Origin: an uncultured Acidobacteriia bacterium
Lineage (GTDB): Bacteria > Acidobacteriota > Terriglobia > Bryobacterales > Bryobacteraceae
Length of the DNA stretch: 64,000 nt
NCBI GenBank assembly: GCA_903851195.1
Contig: CAINNJ010000020.1
Span: forward strand, 39,767-103,766
Direction of reading: 5' to 3'
Part shown: positions 19,265 to 27,649 of the stretch, one piece after another
How positions within the stretch are numbered: the first letter of the stretch is position 1
How the letters are laid out: the number at the start of each line of letters is the position of its first letter
The notes under the pieces: model-generated
What the model was told of the DNA's origin: nothing
Databases searched by the model: none
What the model saw: only the letters and a program-made list of their open reading frames with translations
Program-made: the position numbers and the translations under genes

Positions 19265-19606
19265 AGGCTCAGATTAGCATTGAAACGAGAACGGAGGACC
19301 GTGGTTTGCATCTTCGGTCCGCACGTCGCATCAGAATGCTCTGCTCCCCGGAGGCCCAGACCTGGAAGGGCATCGGCCTTATAGGGATATCATTTTGTTG
19401 TCGTCTCCGCCAGACAACAAATCAAAATGCCCGGCAACCGCGCGCGAAGGAGCAAGCGAAGTGCCAATCCAGGCGTGGAGTCCCGGAGTCCGAACGGAGT
19501 CCAGAGGGTGAAAACGGCGTCCGTGGCGTCCACTGGCGTCCAAACCGTGCTACGCTAAGCCTTTTGTTTTCAGTGGCGATCTCTGTAAGTGATTGATTTT
19601 TCTTAA
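19265..19606. other. Right end of the island, no gene
   Basis: 342 bp between the kinase-FHA stop and attR. The notable content is a cluster of GGAGTCC and GGCGTCC words (19477-19542). ORFs here are antisense or read through the tRNA fragment and are not credible. Confidence 0.5.
19477..19542 (+). promoter_or_regulatory. Candidate right arm-type integrase sites
   Basis: Three GGAGTCC copies (19477, 19485, 19496) followed by three GGCGTCC copies (19516, 19525, 19535), spaced 8 to 20 bp apart. The word matches the pair near attL. They lie 65-130 bp inside attR. Interpreted as iteron-like arm sites. Confidence 0.4.
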
Positions 19607-19657
19607 ATGGCATGGAAGAGGTCAAGGGTTCGAATCCCTTCAGGTCCACCAAAAATT
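19607..19657 (+). repeat. attR: 3' fragment of tRNA-Ala
   Basis: An exact 51-bp copy of 12168-12218. Bases before it (TCTTAA) are unrelated to the tRNA 5' half, so this is a tRNA fragment and not a second gene; it marks the right boundary of the island. Confidence 0.92.
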
Positions 19658-19713
19658 CCTTTTAGACACTTAGTACCAAAAACGGAGCTGGTTCCGCTTT
19701 TGACCATCCAGAT

Positions 19714-20112
19714 TCAGTATTTCCCGCTCGGTTGAATCAGCAGCAGGGGAATCTGCCGAAAGTGTTCGTCCACCGTGAGCAACTGCAGACCGTGCTCCAG
19801 TGCGAGAGCGGCAATCCAAACGTCGTTGCGCGGAATGGGCCGCCCCTTTTTCCGCAGGTAGACATCGACTTCGGCATATCGCAAGGCGGTCTCGGCCGTC
19901 ACATTCAGGATTTTCACCGAGGGTCTGCTCAGAAATCGCTCCAGCAGGATATTGTTCTCAATCCAGCGAGTCCCGGCCCGGAATCCGCTGTACAACTCAC
20001 CGAGAACGACTGCCGGCACGGCAACCGCTTCCGACCGTCGCAGCACGTCGAGAATTGTTTTGTCGCCACGTTGAAACTGCGAGTAAGCCGACGTGTCGAG
20101 CAGAACATTCAT
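19714..20112 (-). CDS. PIN-domain toxin (VapC-like)
   Basis: A 132-aa PIN RNase. The acidic residues are in place: LLDTSAY near the N-terminus, VLGELYSG, RNDVWIAALAL and LLTVDEHF. VapC toxins cleave tRNA or rRNA and are neutralised by a partner. The chosen ATG (20112) overlaps the antitoxin stop (ATGA-type); the ATG at 20118 is an alternative. The gene lies just outside attR and so does not belong to the tRNA-Ala island. Confidence 0.88.
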   Translation of the reverse strand: MNVLLDTSAYSQFQRGDKTILDVLRRSEAVAVPAVVLGELYSGFRAGTRWIENNILLERFLSRPSVKILNVTAETALRYAEVDVYLRKKGRPIPRNDVWIAALALEHGLQLLTVDEHFRQIPLLLIQPSGKY

Positions 20113-20363
20113 TCCCATTCCGGAATTTCCCAGTCGGCGGGATCGACCTGGCGCATTTTGGCCAGTGCGGCATCGAACTCATCCGCCTGGGCACCGGACC
20201 AACTTCCGCAAAGGTCGTCGAAGTCAGAGTTTGTGGATGGCTTGCGCAGAGACTCTTCTAAAAGCCTCTGAGTTGCCTTGTTGAGGCTGATCCGATCCCG
20301 GCGGCTGGTTTCCACGATGGCCCGCTCGACTTCCGGGGGAAGATTCCTGAGGGAGATGGTCAC
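20109..20363 (-). CDS. VapB-like antitoxin
   Basis: An 84-aa protein starting at GTG 20363, preceded very closely by GGAGAG. The N-terminus VTISLRNLPPEVERAIVETS is a ribbon-helix-helix DNA-binding module of the FitA/VapB type; the C-terminal part (DDLCGSWSGAQADEFDAAL) would wrap the toxin. It overlaps the PIN toxin gene and is expected to be co-transcribed and to autoregulate the pair. Confidence 0.82.
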   Translation of the reverse strand: MTISLRNLPPEVERAIVETSRRDRISLNKATQRLLEESLRKPSTNSDFDDLCGSWSGAQADEFDAALAKMRQVDPADWEIPEWE

Positions 20364-20439
20364 CTCTCCAGGGTAGCAAAAAGTGATGCAGGTTGTGGTA
20401 GTCTGTGATGCACGCCCGCGCCAGCAACTCGCGGAGAAC

Positions 20440-20475
20440 AAAAAAGGCGGTCCGCCGAAGCAGACCGCCTTTTTC
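20440..20475. terminator. Bidirectional intrinsic terminator
   Basis: A 7-bp GC stem GGCGGTC / GACCGCC (20446-20452 and 20463-20469) with an A run before and a T run after. It sits just beyond the stop of the large TonB receptor gene on the minus strand, so it probably terminates that transcript. Confidence 0.8.
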
Positions 20476-20496
20476 CTTACCCAAAAACAGCCTGTC

Positions 20497-23400
20497 TTAG
20501 AAAGAAAGACGAAGCTGGAACTGGACGTGCCGTTCCGTGCCCACATTGGCGCCGGTCACTTTACCGAAGAGACCGTTACCGTTGATGGCCGGGGACGTGC
20601 CGTTCGCGCCGGCCGGGATCTTCGCATCACCAAGCGAAGCGTCCGGCTGGCTGAACTGCGGGGTGTTCGCGAGGTTGATTGCTTCCGCACGGAACTGCAC
20701 CTTAAACCGCTCCGTGACCGCGAAGTTCTTGAACACGGAGAAATCCATGGTGCGGGTGGGCGGGCCCGTGTTGCTCTGCAGGCCGAGGTTGCCACCCGTG
20801 TAAACGCCGGTTGCCGAGTTCTGGTAAGCGACGGTGAACGGGGTGGTGTCGAACCACTGGCCATTGGTGCCGGGGCTGCGGCCGCCGGACGGGGCTGCGT
20901 TGGGGTTTGCGTTGCCGACGACGCTGGCGAGGCACTTGCCCCAGACGCCGACGCACGACGCGCCGTTGATGCTGATCGGCTGGCCGGTGCGCAGGGAGAG
21001 GATACCGCTGGTCTGCCAGTTGCCGATGAGGAAATCGGTGGCGCGGTTCATGTTCCCGAAGTACTTCTTCCCTTTACCGAACGGAATGTCGTAGTTGAAA
21101 GAAGTGGTCAGGTTGTGACGGATGTCCCACGCCGCGCTGGAGTAGGCGGACGCGAAATTCGTCGGGTCGGGCGTGCCGAAGTTGGCCGCGCCGCTCAGCG
21201 GGGTGCCGCTGTTGGCGAGCGCGTGGCTCCAGACGTAAGACGTCAGGAACTGCAGGCCGTTCGAGTAGCGCTTTTCCAGCTTGGCGGAAAACGCGGCGTA
21301 GTTGCCGTAGCCGAACGTGGAGGTCATGGAGAGGCCGGTGCCGATGTTGGTGACCGGACCCTGGATGGCGCGGGTGTTTTCGCAGTTGATGCTGGTGTTC
21401 GCGGTGCCGAGGTTCGGGCAGGGATCCGAGTTCCACAGGATCAGCTGGTGCGCCTGGTGGTTGCCTTCATAGCCGAGGTCGAGTGCCATGTTGCCCGGCA
21501 GTTCGCGCTGGAAGACCACATTCCACTTGTGAACCAGCGGATTGCGGAAGTCGTTCTGCACGCCGCGGAACGAGAGCGGGGCGGGCAGGGTGAAGACGTT
21601 CGACGGGAAGCCGCCGGTCAGACCGGTCGGGAAGAAGTTGCAACCCGTGCAGTTCGGATCGGAGACGCCGACGAAGTTGCTGACGGAGCCGATGCGGTTC
21701 AGCGAAACGGTTTCGTTGAACGGCACGCCTTCACCGCGGTTCGGGCTGCCGCCCTGGTTTTCTTCGCCGCCGTAGAAGATGCCGTAGCCGACGCGCAGCA
21801 CGGTCTTGTCCATGATCTGGTAAGCCAGACCAAAGCGCGGTCCGATGTCGAGTTTGTCCCACGGAATCAGCGTGCTGGGCACGGTGCCGCGGACGACTTT
21901 TACGGTCGGATAGGAGGTTGCGAAGTTCGGGGGCAAGGCCAGGTCGGAGTTGCGGCCAACCGGGATGTAGAGGGTCTGGGTCTGCAGGTCGAAATTCGCC
22001 TGACGGCCGAAACGCTCATCGATCGGGGACCACAGTTCGTACCGGATGCCGAGGTTCAGGGTCAGCTTCGGAGTGACTTTCCAGTCGTCCTGGGCATAGA
22101 AGCCATAGGCGACTTTCTGGGAGGACACGAAGTTGGTGGTCGAGATGCCGGCGTTGTCAATCTGGCCGAGAAGCGCGGAGGCAACCGCGTCGCCGGTCTG
22201 GCTGTTGTTGGCCGGGAAGGAGGTTTCGCTGCCGCTGTAGCTGATGTTGCCGTGCGGGTCGGGAACCTGGAAGAACGGGAACTTGATCGGCCGGAACTCG
22301 CCGCCGAACTTGAAGGCGTGGGAGCCTTTGCTGAGCGCGACGTTCTGGACGAAATCCCAGACGTTGTTGTATTCCTTGGTCGGGATCCAGTCGTTGGCGC
22401 CCGTCTGCTGGTAGCCGCTGATGCTGATCTGCGGCAGGCCGCCGTTATTCGCGGTCGCGCCGGTCGGGTTGTAGCCGCCGATGCCGAACTGCGAGAACAG
22501 GTCGGTGGAGGGATTCGCGCCGAGGCGCGAAGTGACCAGGCGGGTAAAGCCGACGCGGGTTTCCGTGATCAGAGACGGGCTCCAGACGCGGCTGTAGCTG
22601 ATCTGGGCGTTGCGGCTCAGATCGGTTTCCTGCGCGCCGTTGAAGTCGGCTCCGTCCAGCGGGCCGGGGAACGGCGAACCGCTCGTTTTGCCCGTGTTGG
22701 ACCAGCTCATGGAACCGAAGATGCTGTCTTTATCGCTCAGGCGGTAATCGACGCGGCCATCGCCCTGATCGGTCTTCTGCGTACCGGAGGACACATAGTA
22801 GAAGTCACGGGCCGGGGTGTTGCCCGTGATGATCGGCTGGTTCGTCGCCGGATACAAAGAGAGGATCTTCGCGAAAGAGGGATCGAAACGGCTGGCGGGA
22901 ATGAGGTTGCCGGGGAAAGCCGTCCGCGAAAGCGGGGTGGTTCCGTTGGCGAGGAAGGTTTCGCTCTTCGGGTCGAAGATCTGGCCTTTGAGAACGCTCG
23001 TCTGAACGCCGTTGGCATCCGGGACAGTGACCGTGGGACCAAGCAGGCTGGAGAAGTCGCCCTTTTTGAAGGCGTCGGTCGGGATGGTGAGGAAGCCGGA
23101 GCGGCCGAGACCGCCGACAGCGCCGCCAGCGGTAGCGATGCGCGTTCCCTGATAGTCGCCGAACATGAACAGTTTGTTCTTAATGATGGGACCGCCGGCG
23201 GTGGCGCCGAACTGGTTTTGCGCCAGAGCCGGACGCGCCGCGCCCGCCAGGTTGTTGTTCCAGGGGTTGGCGTTGAGATCGCGGTTCTGCAGGATTTCGA
23301 ACAGGCTGCCGTGCAGCTGGTTGGTGCCCGATTTCAGATTGACGTTGATCACGCCGCCCGCCGCGCGGCCGTATTCCGCGTTGTAGCCGTTCGTGATGAT

Positions 23401-24075
23401 GTTCATTTCACCGATCGCTTCCACCGAGGGTCCGACGGCGTAAGCAGTCTGGTTCAGGAAGTCGATGGTGTTGATGTTGTTGTCGACGCCGTTGAGCAGG
23501 AAGTTGTTCTGCCCGTTAGAACGAACGCCGTTGGCGGAGAAGCCGCCGTTGTTGCCGTCGCGCGCGCCGGCTTCGGCAGGCACGACACCCGGCACAAGAC
23601 GCGCCAGGTAAGCAAAGTTGCGCTGGCCGCCGAGCGGGACATCGGTGAGCGTTTTGCTGTTCAGAGCGCCGCCGACCTGGGTGCTTTCCGTCTGCAACAG
23701 AGGCGCCGAGGCGGTGACTTCAACGGTCTGGCCGATGTCGCCGACCGTGAGCGCGATGTTGACGCCCGTGCGTTCGCCGGCATTCAGGATGACGTCTTTC
23801 TGCGTGGATTTTTTAAAGCCCGGAGCGCTGACCGTTACGTTGTAGGTGGAGGGTTTCAGAGCGGGGCGGGTGAATTCACCGGAGCCGTTGGTGGTGAGTT
23901 CATAGTTCTGACCGGTGGCCTGTTCCGTGATGGTGACCTTCGCGTTGGCGACAATGGCGCCGGACGAATCGGTAACAGTTCCCGTGATTGTTGCAAGATC
24001 GCGTTGCGCAAACACTGCGCACGCACAAAACAGAGCGAGCAGGGAAATTCTGAGCCCTGCGAAATATCGATGCAT
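20497..24075 (-). CDS. TonB-dependent receptor with CarboxypepD_reg-like domain
   Basis: About 1192 aa from ATG 24075, preceded by AGGGGG. A signal peptide (about 1-23, ending VFAQ) precedes a carboxypeptidase-regulatory-like beta-sandwich (TITGTVTDSSGAIVANAKVT), then a plug (about 120-220) and a large outer-membrane beta-barrel ending in a terminal aromatic (QFQLRLSF). Acidobacteria have large families of such Oar/SusC-like transporters for oligosaccharides, peptides or metal complexes. No dedicated substrate gene is next to it. Confidence 0.88.
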   Translation of the reverse strand: MHRYFAGLRISLLALFCACAVFAQRDLATITGTVTDSSGAIVANAKVTITEQATGQNYELTTNGSGEFTRPALKPSTYNVTVSAPGFKKSTQKDVILNAGERTGVNIALTVGDIGQTVEVTASAPLLQTESTQVGGALNSKTLTDVPLGGQRNFAYLARLVPGVVPAEAGARDGNNGGFSANGVRSNGQNNFLLNGVDNNINTIDFLNQTAYAVGPSVEAIGEMNIITNGYNAEYGRAAGGVINVNLKSGTNQLHGSLFEILQNRDLNANPWNNNLAGAARPALAQNQFGATAGGPIIKNKLFMFGDYQGTRIATAGGAVGGLGRSGFLTIPTDAFKKGDFSSLLGPTVTVPDANGVQTSVLKGQIFDPKSETFLANGTTPLSRTAFPGNLIPASRFDPSFAKILSLYPATNQPIITGNTPARDFYYVSSGTQKTDQGDGRVDYRLSDKDSIFGSMSWSNTGKTSGSPFPGPLDGADFNGAQETDLSRNAQISYSRVWSPSLITETRVGFTRLVTSRLGANPSTDLFSQFGIGGYNPTGATANNGGLPQISISGYQQTGANDWIPTKEYNNVWDFVQNVALSKGSHAFKFGGEFRPIKFPFFQVPDPHGNISYSGSETSFPANNSQTGDAVASALLGQIDNAGISTTNFVSSQKVAYGFYAQDDWKVTPKLTLNLGIRYELWSPIDERFGRQANFDLQTQTLYIPVGRNSDLALPPNFATSYPTVKVVRGTVPSTLIPWDKLDIGPRFGLAYQIMDKTVLRVGYGIFYGGEENQGGSPNRGEGVPFNETVSLNRIGSVSNFVGVSDPNCTGCNFFPTGLTGGFPSNVFTLPAPLSFRGVQNDFRNPLVHKWNVVFQRELPGNMALDLGYEGNHQAHQLILWNSDPCPNLGTANTSINCENTRAIQGPVTNIGTGLSMTSTFGYGNYAAFSAKLEKRYSNGLQFLTSYVWSHALANSGTPLSGAANFGTPDPTNFASAYSSAAWDIRHNLTTSFNYDIPFGKGKKYFGNMNRATDFLIGNWQTSGILSLRTGQPISINGASCVGVWGKCLASVVGNANPNAAPSGGRSPGTNGQWFDTTPFTVAYQNSATGVYTGGNLGLQSNTGPPTRTMDFSVFKNFAVTERFKVQFRAEAINLANTPQFSQPDASLGDAKIPAGANGTSPAINGNGLFGKVTGANVGTERHVQFQLRLSF

Positions 24076-24705
24076 GGATCCCCCTAATCCCGCCGCGTGG
24101 CGAGATGGACTGCATCGGATGCTATCACCAGAAGGAGTGTGAAAGCAACGGGTTTGGGCCACTTTGGCCAACGCTTTCTTTGTTCGAAAAACTAATAGAT
24201 TTCTACTATCCGGGGTATGAAATCTGGAAGAGTTAACTGATCGTAAAGATTTGCGGGCGGAAGGAAAACGGGCCTGGTGGACGTTTGTCCGCGGGGCTGC
24301 GCGGAACGGCGCGGCGCGCTCCCGGAAGCGCGAACTGTGAGTGGCGGCTTCGGAGGCCGTTCCTTTTCGATTTCGTGACGGAAATGCAAGAAATGGATAT
24401 ATTTGCGGTCGGGACGCAGAATCATTTTGGGGACGCGTACGGGAGTTGGAGTGTGGAGGCAGGCGGGGGAGAATCCCCTAGTCCCAGGAGCATGTTTCGA
24501 AAAGCCGGTACCCGAGGGACTTCGTGAAGTCGGGGCGGAAGAGTACATGGCGGCGGTGGGCGGGGGCCATTCGGGTTGATCGGCGGTACGATTGGTCCGC
24601 TCGCAATCCGGGAAATGGAAGAGATGCGAAATGGCGTAAACATTCCGTTTCCATGCCGCCGACGGGCGGCACCGCCGAGGATCGAAACGTTATAATGATC
24701 GCTCC
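24076..24705. other. Long divergent intergenic region
   Basis: 630 bp between the TonB receptor and the ASPIC/UnbV gene. AT-rich patches near 24170-24260 and 24390-24430 could hold the two divergent promoters. I find no RNA gene, repeat or credible ORF; frames here are shadows. Confidence 0.4.
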
Positions 24706-26487
24706 ATGAGACGGAGCGGGTTTACGCGGGGCGTCGGGGCGTCGGCTTTGGTTGCGCTCGCGTGCCTGGGGACGGCGTCCGCGCCGGAGCCGGTTTTTCG
24801 TTTCGTCGACATCGCCCGCGAGGCCGGTCTGAATCTGCCGAATACCTTCGGGGGTACTGATAAGAAGGACTATATTCTCGAAAGCACCGGCACCGGCGTC
24901 GCCATCTTCGATTTCGACGGCGACGGCTCGAACGACCTCTTCTTCGCCAACGGCACCCGGTTCGGCAGCGGCTCGGCGCAGACGCCGTCCCAGCTTTACC
25001 GGAACGACGGCAAGGGTCACTTCACCGAAGTCAGCCGCGAAGCCGGACTGACCCGCACAGGCTGGGCGCAGGCCGCATGTACGGGAGATTTCGATAATGA
25101 CGGTCGCCCGGATTTGCTGGTGACGTATTACGGCCACAACAGTCTCTACCGCAATTCAGGAGATGGCAAATTCGAGGACGTGACCGAACGTACCGGGCTT
25201 CCGGTCACCGGGCAGCGCTGGGGATCCGGCTGCGCGTTTGTCGATTACGACCGCGATGGTCTTCTCGACATCTTCATCGCGAATTATATCGATTTCGATT
25301 TGAGTTCCGCGCCGAAACCGGGCAGCGGCAAGAACTGCGAGTGGAAGGGGCTGGCGGTCTGGTGCGGTCCCCATGGACTGCCGAGCGGCCACAATCTGCT
25401 GTATCACAACAACGGGGACGGGACGTTCACGGATGTGTCGGAGAAGGCGGGAATCCTGAAGCCGGGCGGCCGGAACGGCCTGGGCGTGGTGACGGCCGAT
25501 TTCGATAACGACGGCTGGCCCGATATCTATGTGGCCTGCGACCAGACTCCCAGCCTGCTGTACCGGAACCGGCACGACGGGACTTTCGAGGAGGTGGGCG
25601 ACATGACAGGCGTCGCCTACAACGCGGATGGCCGTCTGCAGGCGGGGATGGGAATCGCGGTGGCGGATTACGACGGCAACGGCTATCTCGATATCGCGAA
25701 GACGAATTTCTCGGGCGACCGGCCGTCCCTATATAGGAACCAGGACGGGCGGTTTTTTGAGGATGTGTCCGAGGAGGCGGGGCTGGGGCGCAATCAGTTG
25801 CTCGGGTGGGGAATCGCGTTTCTCGACGCGGATGAGGATGGCTGGCCGGATCTGGTGATGGCGAACGGGCACGTCTATCCGGAGATCGACCGGTCGCCGA
25901 TTGGCGAGAGCTACCGGCAGCGGAGTCTGCTTTACCGGAATCTGGGGAACGGGCATTTTGCGGATGTGACGGCGGGCGCCGGGCCGGGGTTCGCGGTGTC
26001 GCGTCCGGCGCGCGGCCTGGCCATTGGCGATCTGGACGGGGACGGGCGGCCGGAGATCGTCATCGTGAACATGAATGACCGGCCCACGCTGCTGAAGAAT
26101 TTGAGTCCCCGGCAGAACGCGATTGCGGTGGCGCTGACGGGGACGAAGTCCAACCGGAGCGCGATCGGCGCGCGGATTTACCTGGAGGCGGGCGGGCGGG
26201 CACAGATGGCGGAGGTGACGGGCGGGGGCAGCTACTACTCGCAGAGTTCGCCGACGCAGTATTTCGGACTGGGCCAGGCGGCGGGGGTGAACAGGATTCG
26301 GGTGGTCTGGCCGAACGGGGAGACGCAGGCGTTCCAGAATATGGCGGCGAACCGGACGGTGCGCCTCACCGAAGGGCAGGAGCGGATTGTGGAAGTGCCG
26401 TTCGGCGTTGCGCCGCCGCCTGGGTCCAGGCCGCCATCAGCAACAGCGCCCCGGCCAGCAGGTACACCGAAGAAGCCATTGCAATAG
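24706..26487 (+). CDS. CRTAC1-type exported protein (FG-GAP/VCBS repeats, ASPIC/UnbV)
   Basis: 593 aa with a signal peptide (about 1-26). Repeated FG-GAP/VCBS motifs give a beta-propeller: IFDFDGDGSNDLFFANG, DFDNDGRPDLLVTYYG, DYDRDGLLDIFIANY, DFDNDGWPDIYVACD and others. The C-terminus (about 480-560) is an ASPIC/UnbV domain (AIGARIYLEAGG, IRVVWPNGETQ). The acidic D-x-D-x-D loops suggest calcium binding. These secreted proteins are abundant in Acidobacteria but of unknown function. The last 122 bp overlap the convergent MFS gene. Confidence 0.85.
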   Translation: MRRSGFTRGVGASALVALACLGTASAPEPVFRFVDIAREAGLNLPNTFGGTDKKDYILESTGTGVAIFDFDGDGSNDLFFANGTRFGSGSAQTPSQLYRNDGKGHFTEVSREAGLTRTGWAQAACTGDFDNDGRPDLLVTYYGHNSLYRNSGDGKFEDVTERTGLPVTGQRWGSGCAFVDYDRDGLLDIFIANYIDFDLSSAPKPGSGKNCEWKGLAVWCGPHGLPSGHNLLYHNNGDGTFTDVSEKAGILKPGGRNGLGVVTADFDNDGWPDIYVACDQTPSLLYRNRHDGTFEEVGDMTGVAYNADGRLQAGMGIAVADYDGNGYLDIAKTNFSGDRPSLYRNQDGRFFEDVSEEAGLGRNQLLGWGIAFLDADEDGWPDLVMANGHVYPEIDRSPIGESYRQRSLLYRNLGNGHFADVTAGAGPGFAVSRPARGLAIGDLDGDGRPEIVIVNMNDRPTLLKNLSPRQNAIAVALTGTKSNRSAIGARIYLEAGGRAQMAEVTGGGSYYSQSSPTQYFGLGQAAGVNRIRVVWPNGETQAFQNMAANRTVRLTEGQERIVEVPFGVAPPPGSRPPSATAPRPAGTPKKPLQ

Positions 26488-27649
26488 CGGTGCCCAGGCC
26501 GTGCGTGAGGGACAACCAGCCGATCACGATGGGCGCACTGCCGCCGCCGCCGAGCCAGCCGACGGTGTTCATGAAGCCGGCGGCAGCGCCGCGCACTTCC
26601 GGGCGAACCACATCGAAGACCGAGGCGAAGATGTTGGCGTCATAGAGCCCTTTGAAGAAGCCCCAGGCGGTGAGGGCGACGATCAGCCAGGTGACCGATT
26701 GCGTCATCCCGCACAGCAGCATGAAAGGTGCGCCGCAAAACACGCCGATCGCCTGGACCAGCATCCGGCCGCCGGGCGCGCGCGCGCGCCATTTGTCGGC
26801 CAGCCAGCCACCCGTGACGGAGCCGCACATGCTGGCGAGCTGGACATAGATGGTGGCGGTGAGGCCGGACATCGCGAGGCTCATGTGGAAACGGTCGAAG
26901 AGGAACTTCGGCATCCACGTGAGCAGGACGACGGCCGCGAAATTGGCGCAGCAAAAGGCCCCCATCAGGAGCAGGGCGCCGGGGGAAGTCCAGATGCTGC
27001 TCAGAGCTTCTCCAAGCGGAATCTGTTCGAGGGGAATCTGTTGGGCGGTTTCGAGCTGGTCGGATTGGCCGCGGCGCGGTTCCTTCAGCCAGCGATTGAG
27101 CACGAAGCCGAGCAGGATTCCCAGGCCGCCGAAGACCACGAACGACCAGCGCCAGCCGTAGACCTGTCCGATCCAGCCGGCGAAAAATCCGCCCGCGATG
27201 GTGCCGATATAAACGCTGGTCTGGTGGATGCCGATGGCGCGGGAACGTGTGGCCGGGCCGTGGTAATCGCTGACCAGCGACATGGAGGCCGGGTAGTAGA
27301 ACGTTTCGCCCAGCCCTTCGGCGGCGCGCATGATGAACAGGCCGCGGAAACTGCTGACCGCCGCGGTGGCGGCGCAGATTACGCTCCAGGCGTAAAGGCC
27401 GCCGAGGATCGCCGTCTTGCGCCGGACGCGATCGACGATGGTGCCCGCGAACATGCCGCCGAGGCCGTACACCCAGGCAAACGCGCTGCCCAGCAGGCCG
27501 AGTTGCAGGGGGCTCAGGGCCATCGATTTCTGCAGCAGCGGGAAGACCGAGAAGATCGCCTGGCGATCCGCGTAGTTAATGAAGGAGATGGCCCAGAGCA
27601 TGGCCACCACTTGCCAGCGGTAGGCGGCGCTTACTTTCTGATCAGCCAT
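26366..27649 (-). CDS. MFS transporter, anion:cation symporter type
   Basis: About 427 aa from ATG 27649. Twelve membrane segments are expected; the loop 2-3 motif DRVRRKT and the segment SRAIGIHQTSVYIGTIAGG are typical of the ACS family (hexuronate, glucarate and similar acids). The start lies within the end of the glycosidase-like gene (19-bp overlap), indicating translational coupling, so it plausibly imports the sugar acid released by that enzyme. The 3' end overlaps a convergent gene by 122 bp. Confidence 0.85.
   Translation of the reverse strand: MADQKVSAAYRWQVVAMLWAISFINYADRQAIFSVFPLLQKSMALSPLQLGLLGSAFAWVYGLGGMFAGTIVDRVRRKTAILGGLYAWSVICAATAAVSSFRGLFIMRAAEGLGETFYYPASMSLVSDYHGPATRSRAIGIHQTSVYIGTIAGGFFAGWIGQVYGWRWSFVVFGGLGILLGFVLNRWLKEPRRGQSDQLETAQQIPLEQIPLGEALSSIWTSPGALLLMGAFCCANFAAVVLLTWMPKFLFDRFHMSLAMSGLTATIYVQLASMCGSVTGGWLADKWRARAPGGRMLVQAIGVFCGAPFMLLCGMTQSVTWLIVALTAWGFFKGLYDANIFASVFDVVRPEVRGAAAGFMNTVGWLGGGGSAPIVIGWLSLTHGLGTAIAMASSVYLLAGALLLMAAWTQAAAQRRTALPQSAPALR

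Larger units (their letters stand above)
12168..19657 (+). mobile_element. tRNA-Ala integrative island (about 7.4 kb)
   Basis: Bounded by the two 51-bp att copies. From left to right it contains candidate arm-type repeats, a small tandem repeat, a UvrD-like fragment gene, a tyrosine integrase, a large NTPase-kinase-FHA gene split by an IS1182-like element, and a right-end non-coding region rich in a 7-8 bp repeat. No conjugation or phage structural genes are present, so it is probably a non-autonomous or satellite-type island. Confidence 0.88.

Noticed and set aside
19422..19652. Minus-strand ORF beginning VDLKGFEPLTSS near attR
   Set aside because: Antisense of the tRNA-Ala fragment and island non-coding end; not a gene.
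19607..19657. Second tRNA-Ala gene
   Set aside because: Only the 3' part from the anticodon loop is present; D arm and 5' acceptor strand are missing, so it is an att site.
20383..24087. 1234-codon plus-strand open frame
   Set aside because: Antisense to the TonB receptor; residue composition (Val/Gly/Arg/Ala-rich without domains) is a GC-rich shadow and the opposite strand has a signal peptide, plug and barrel.
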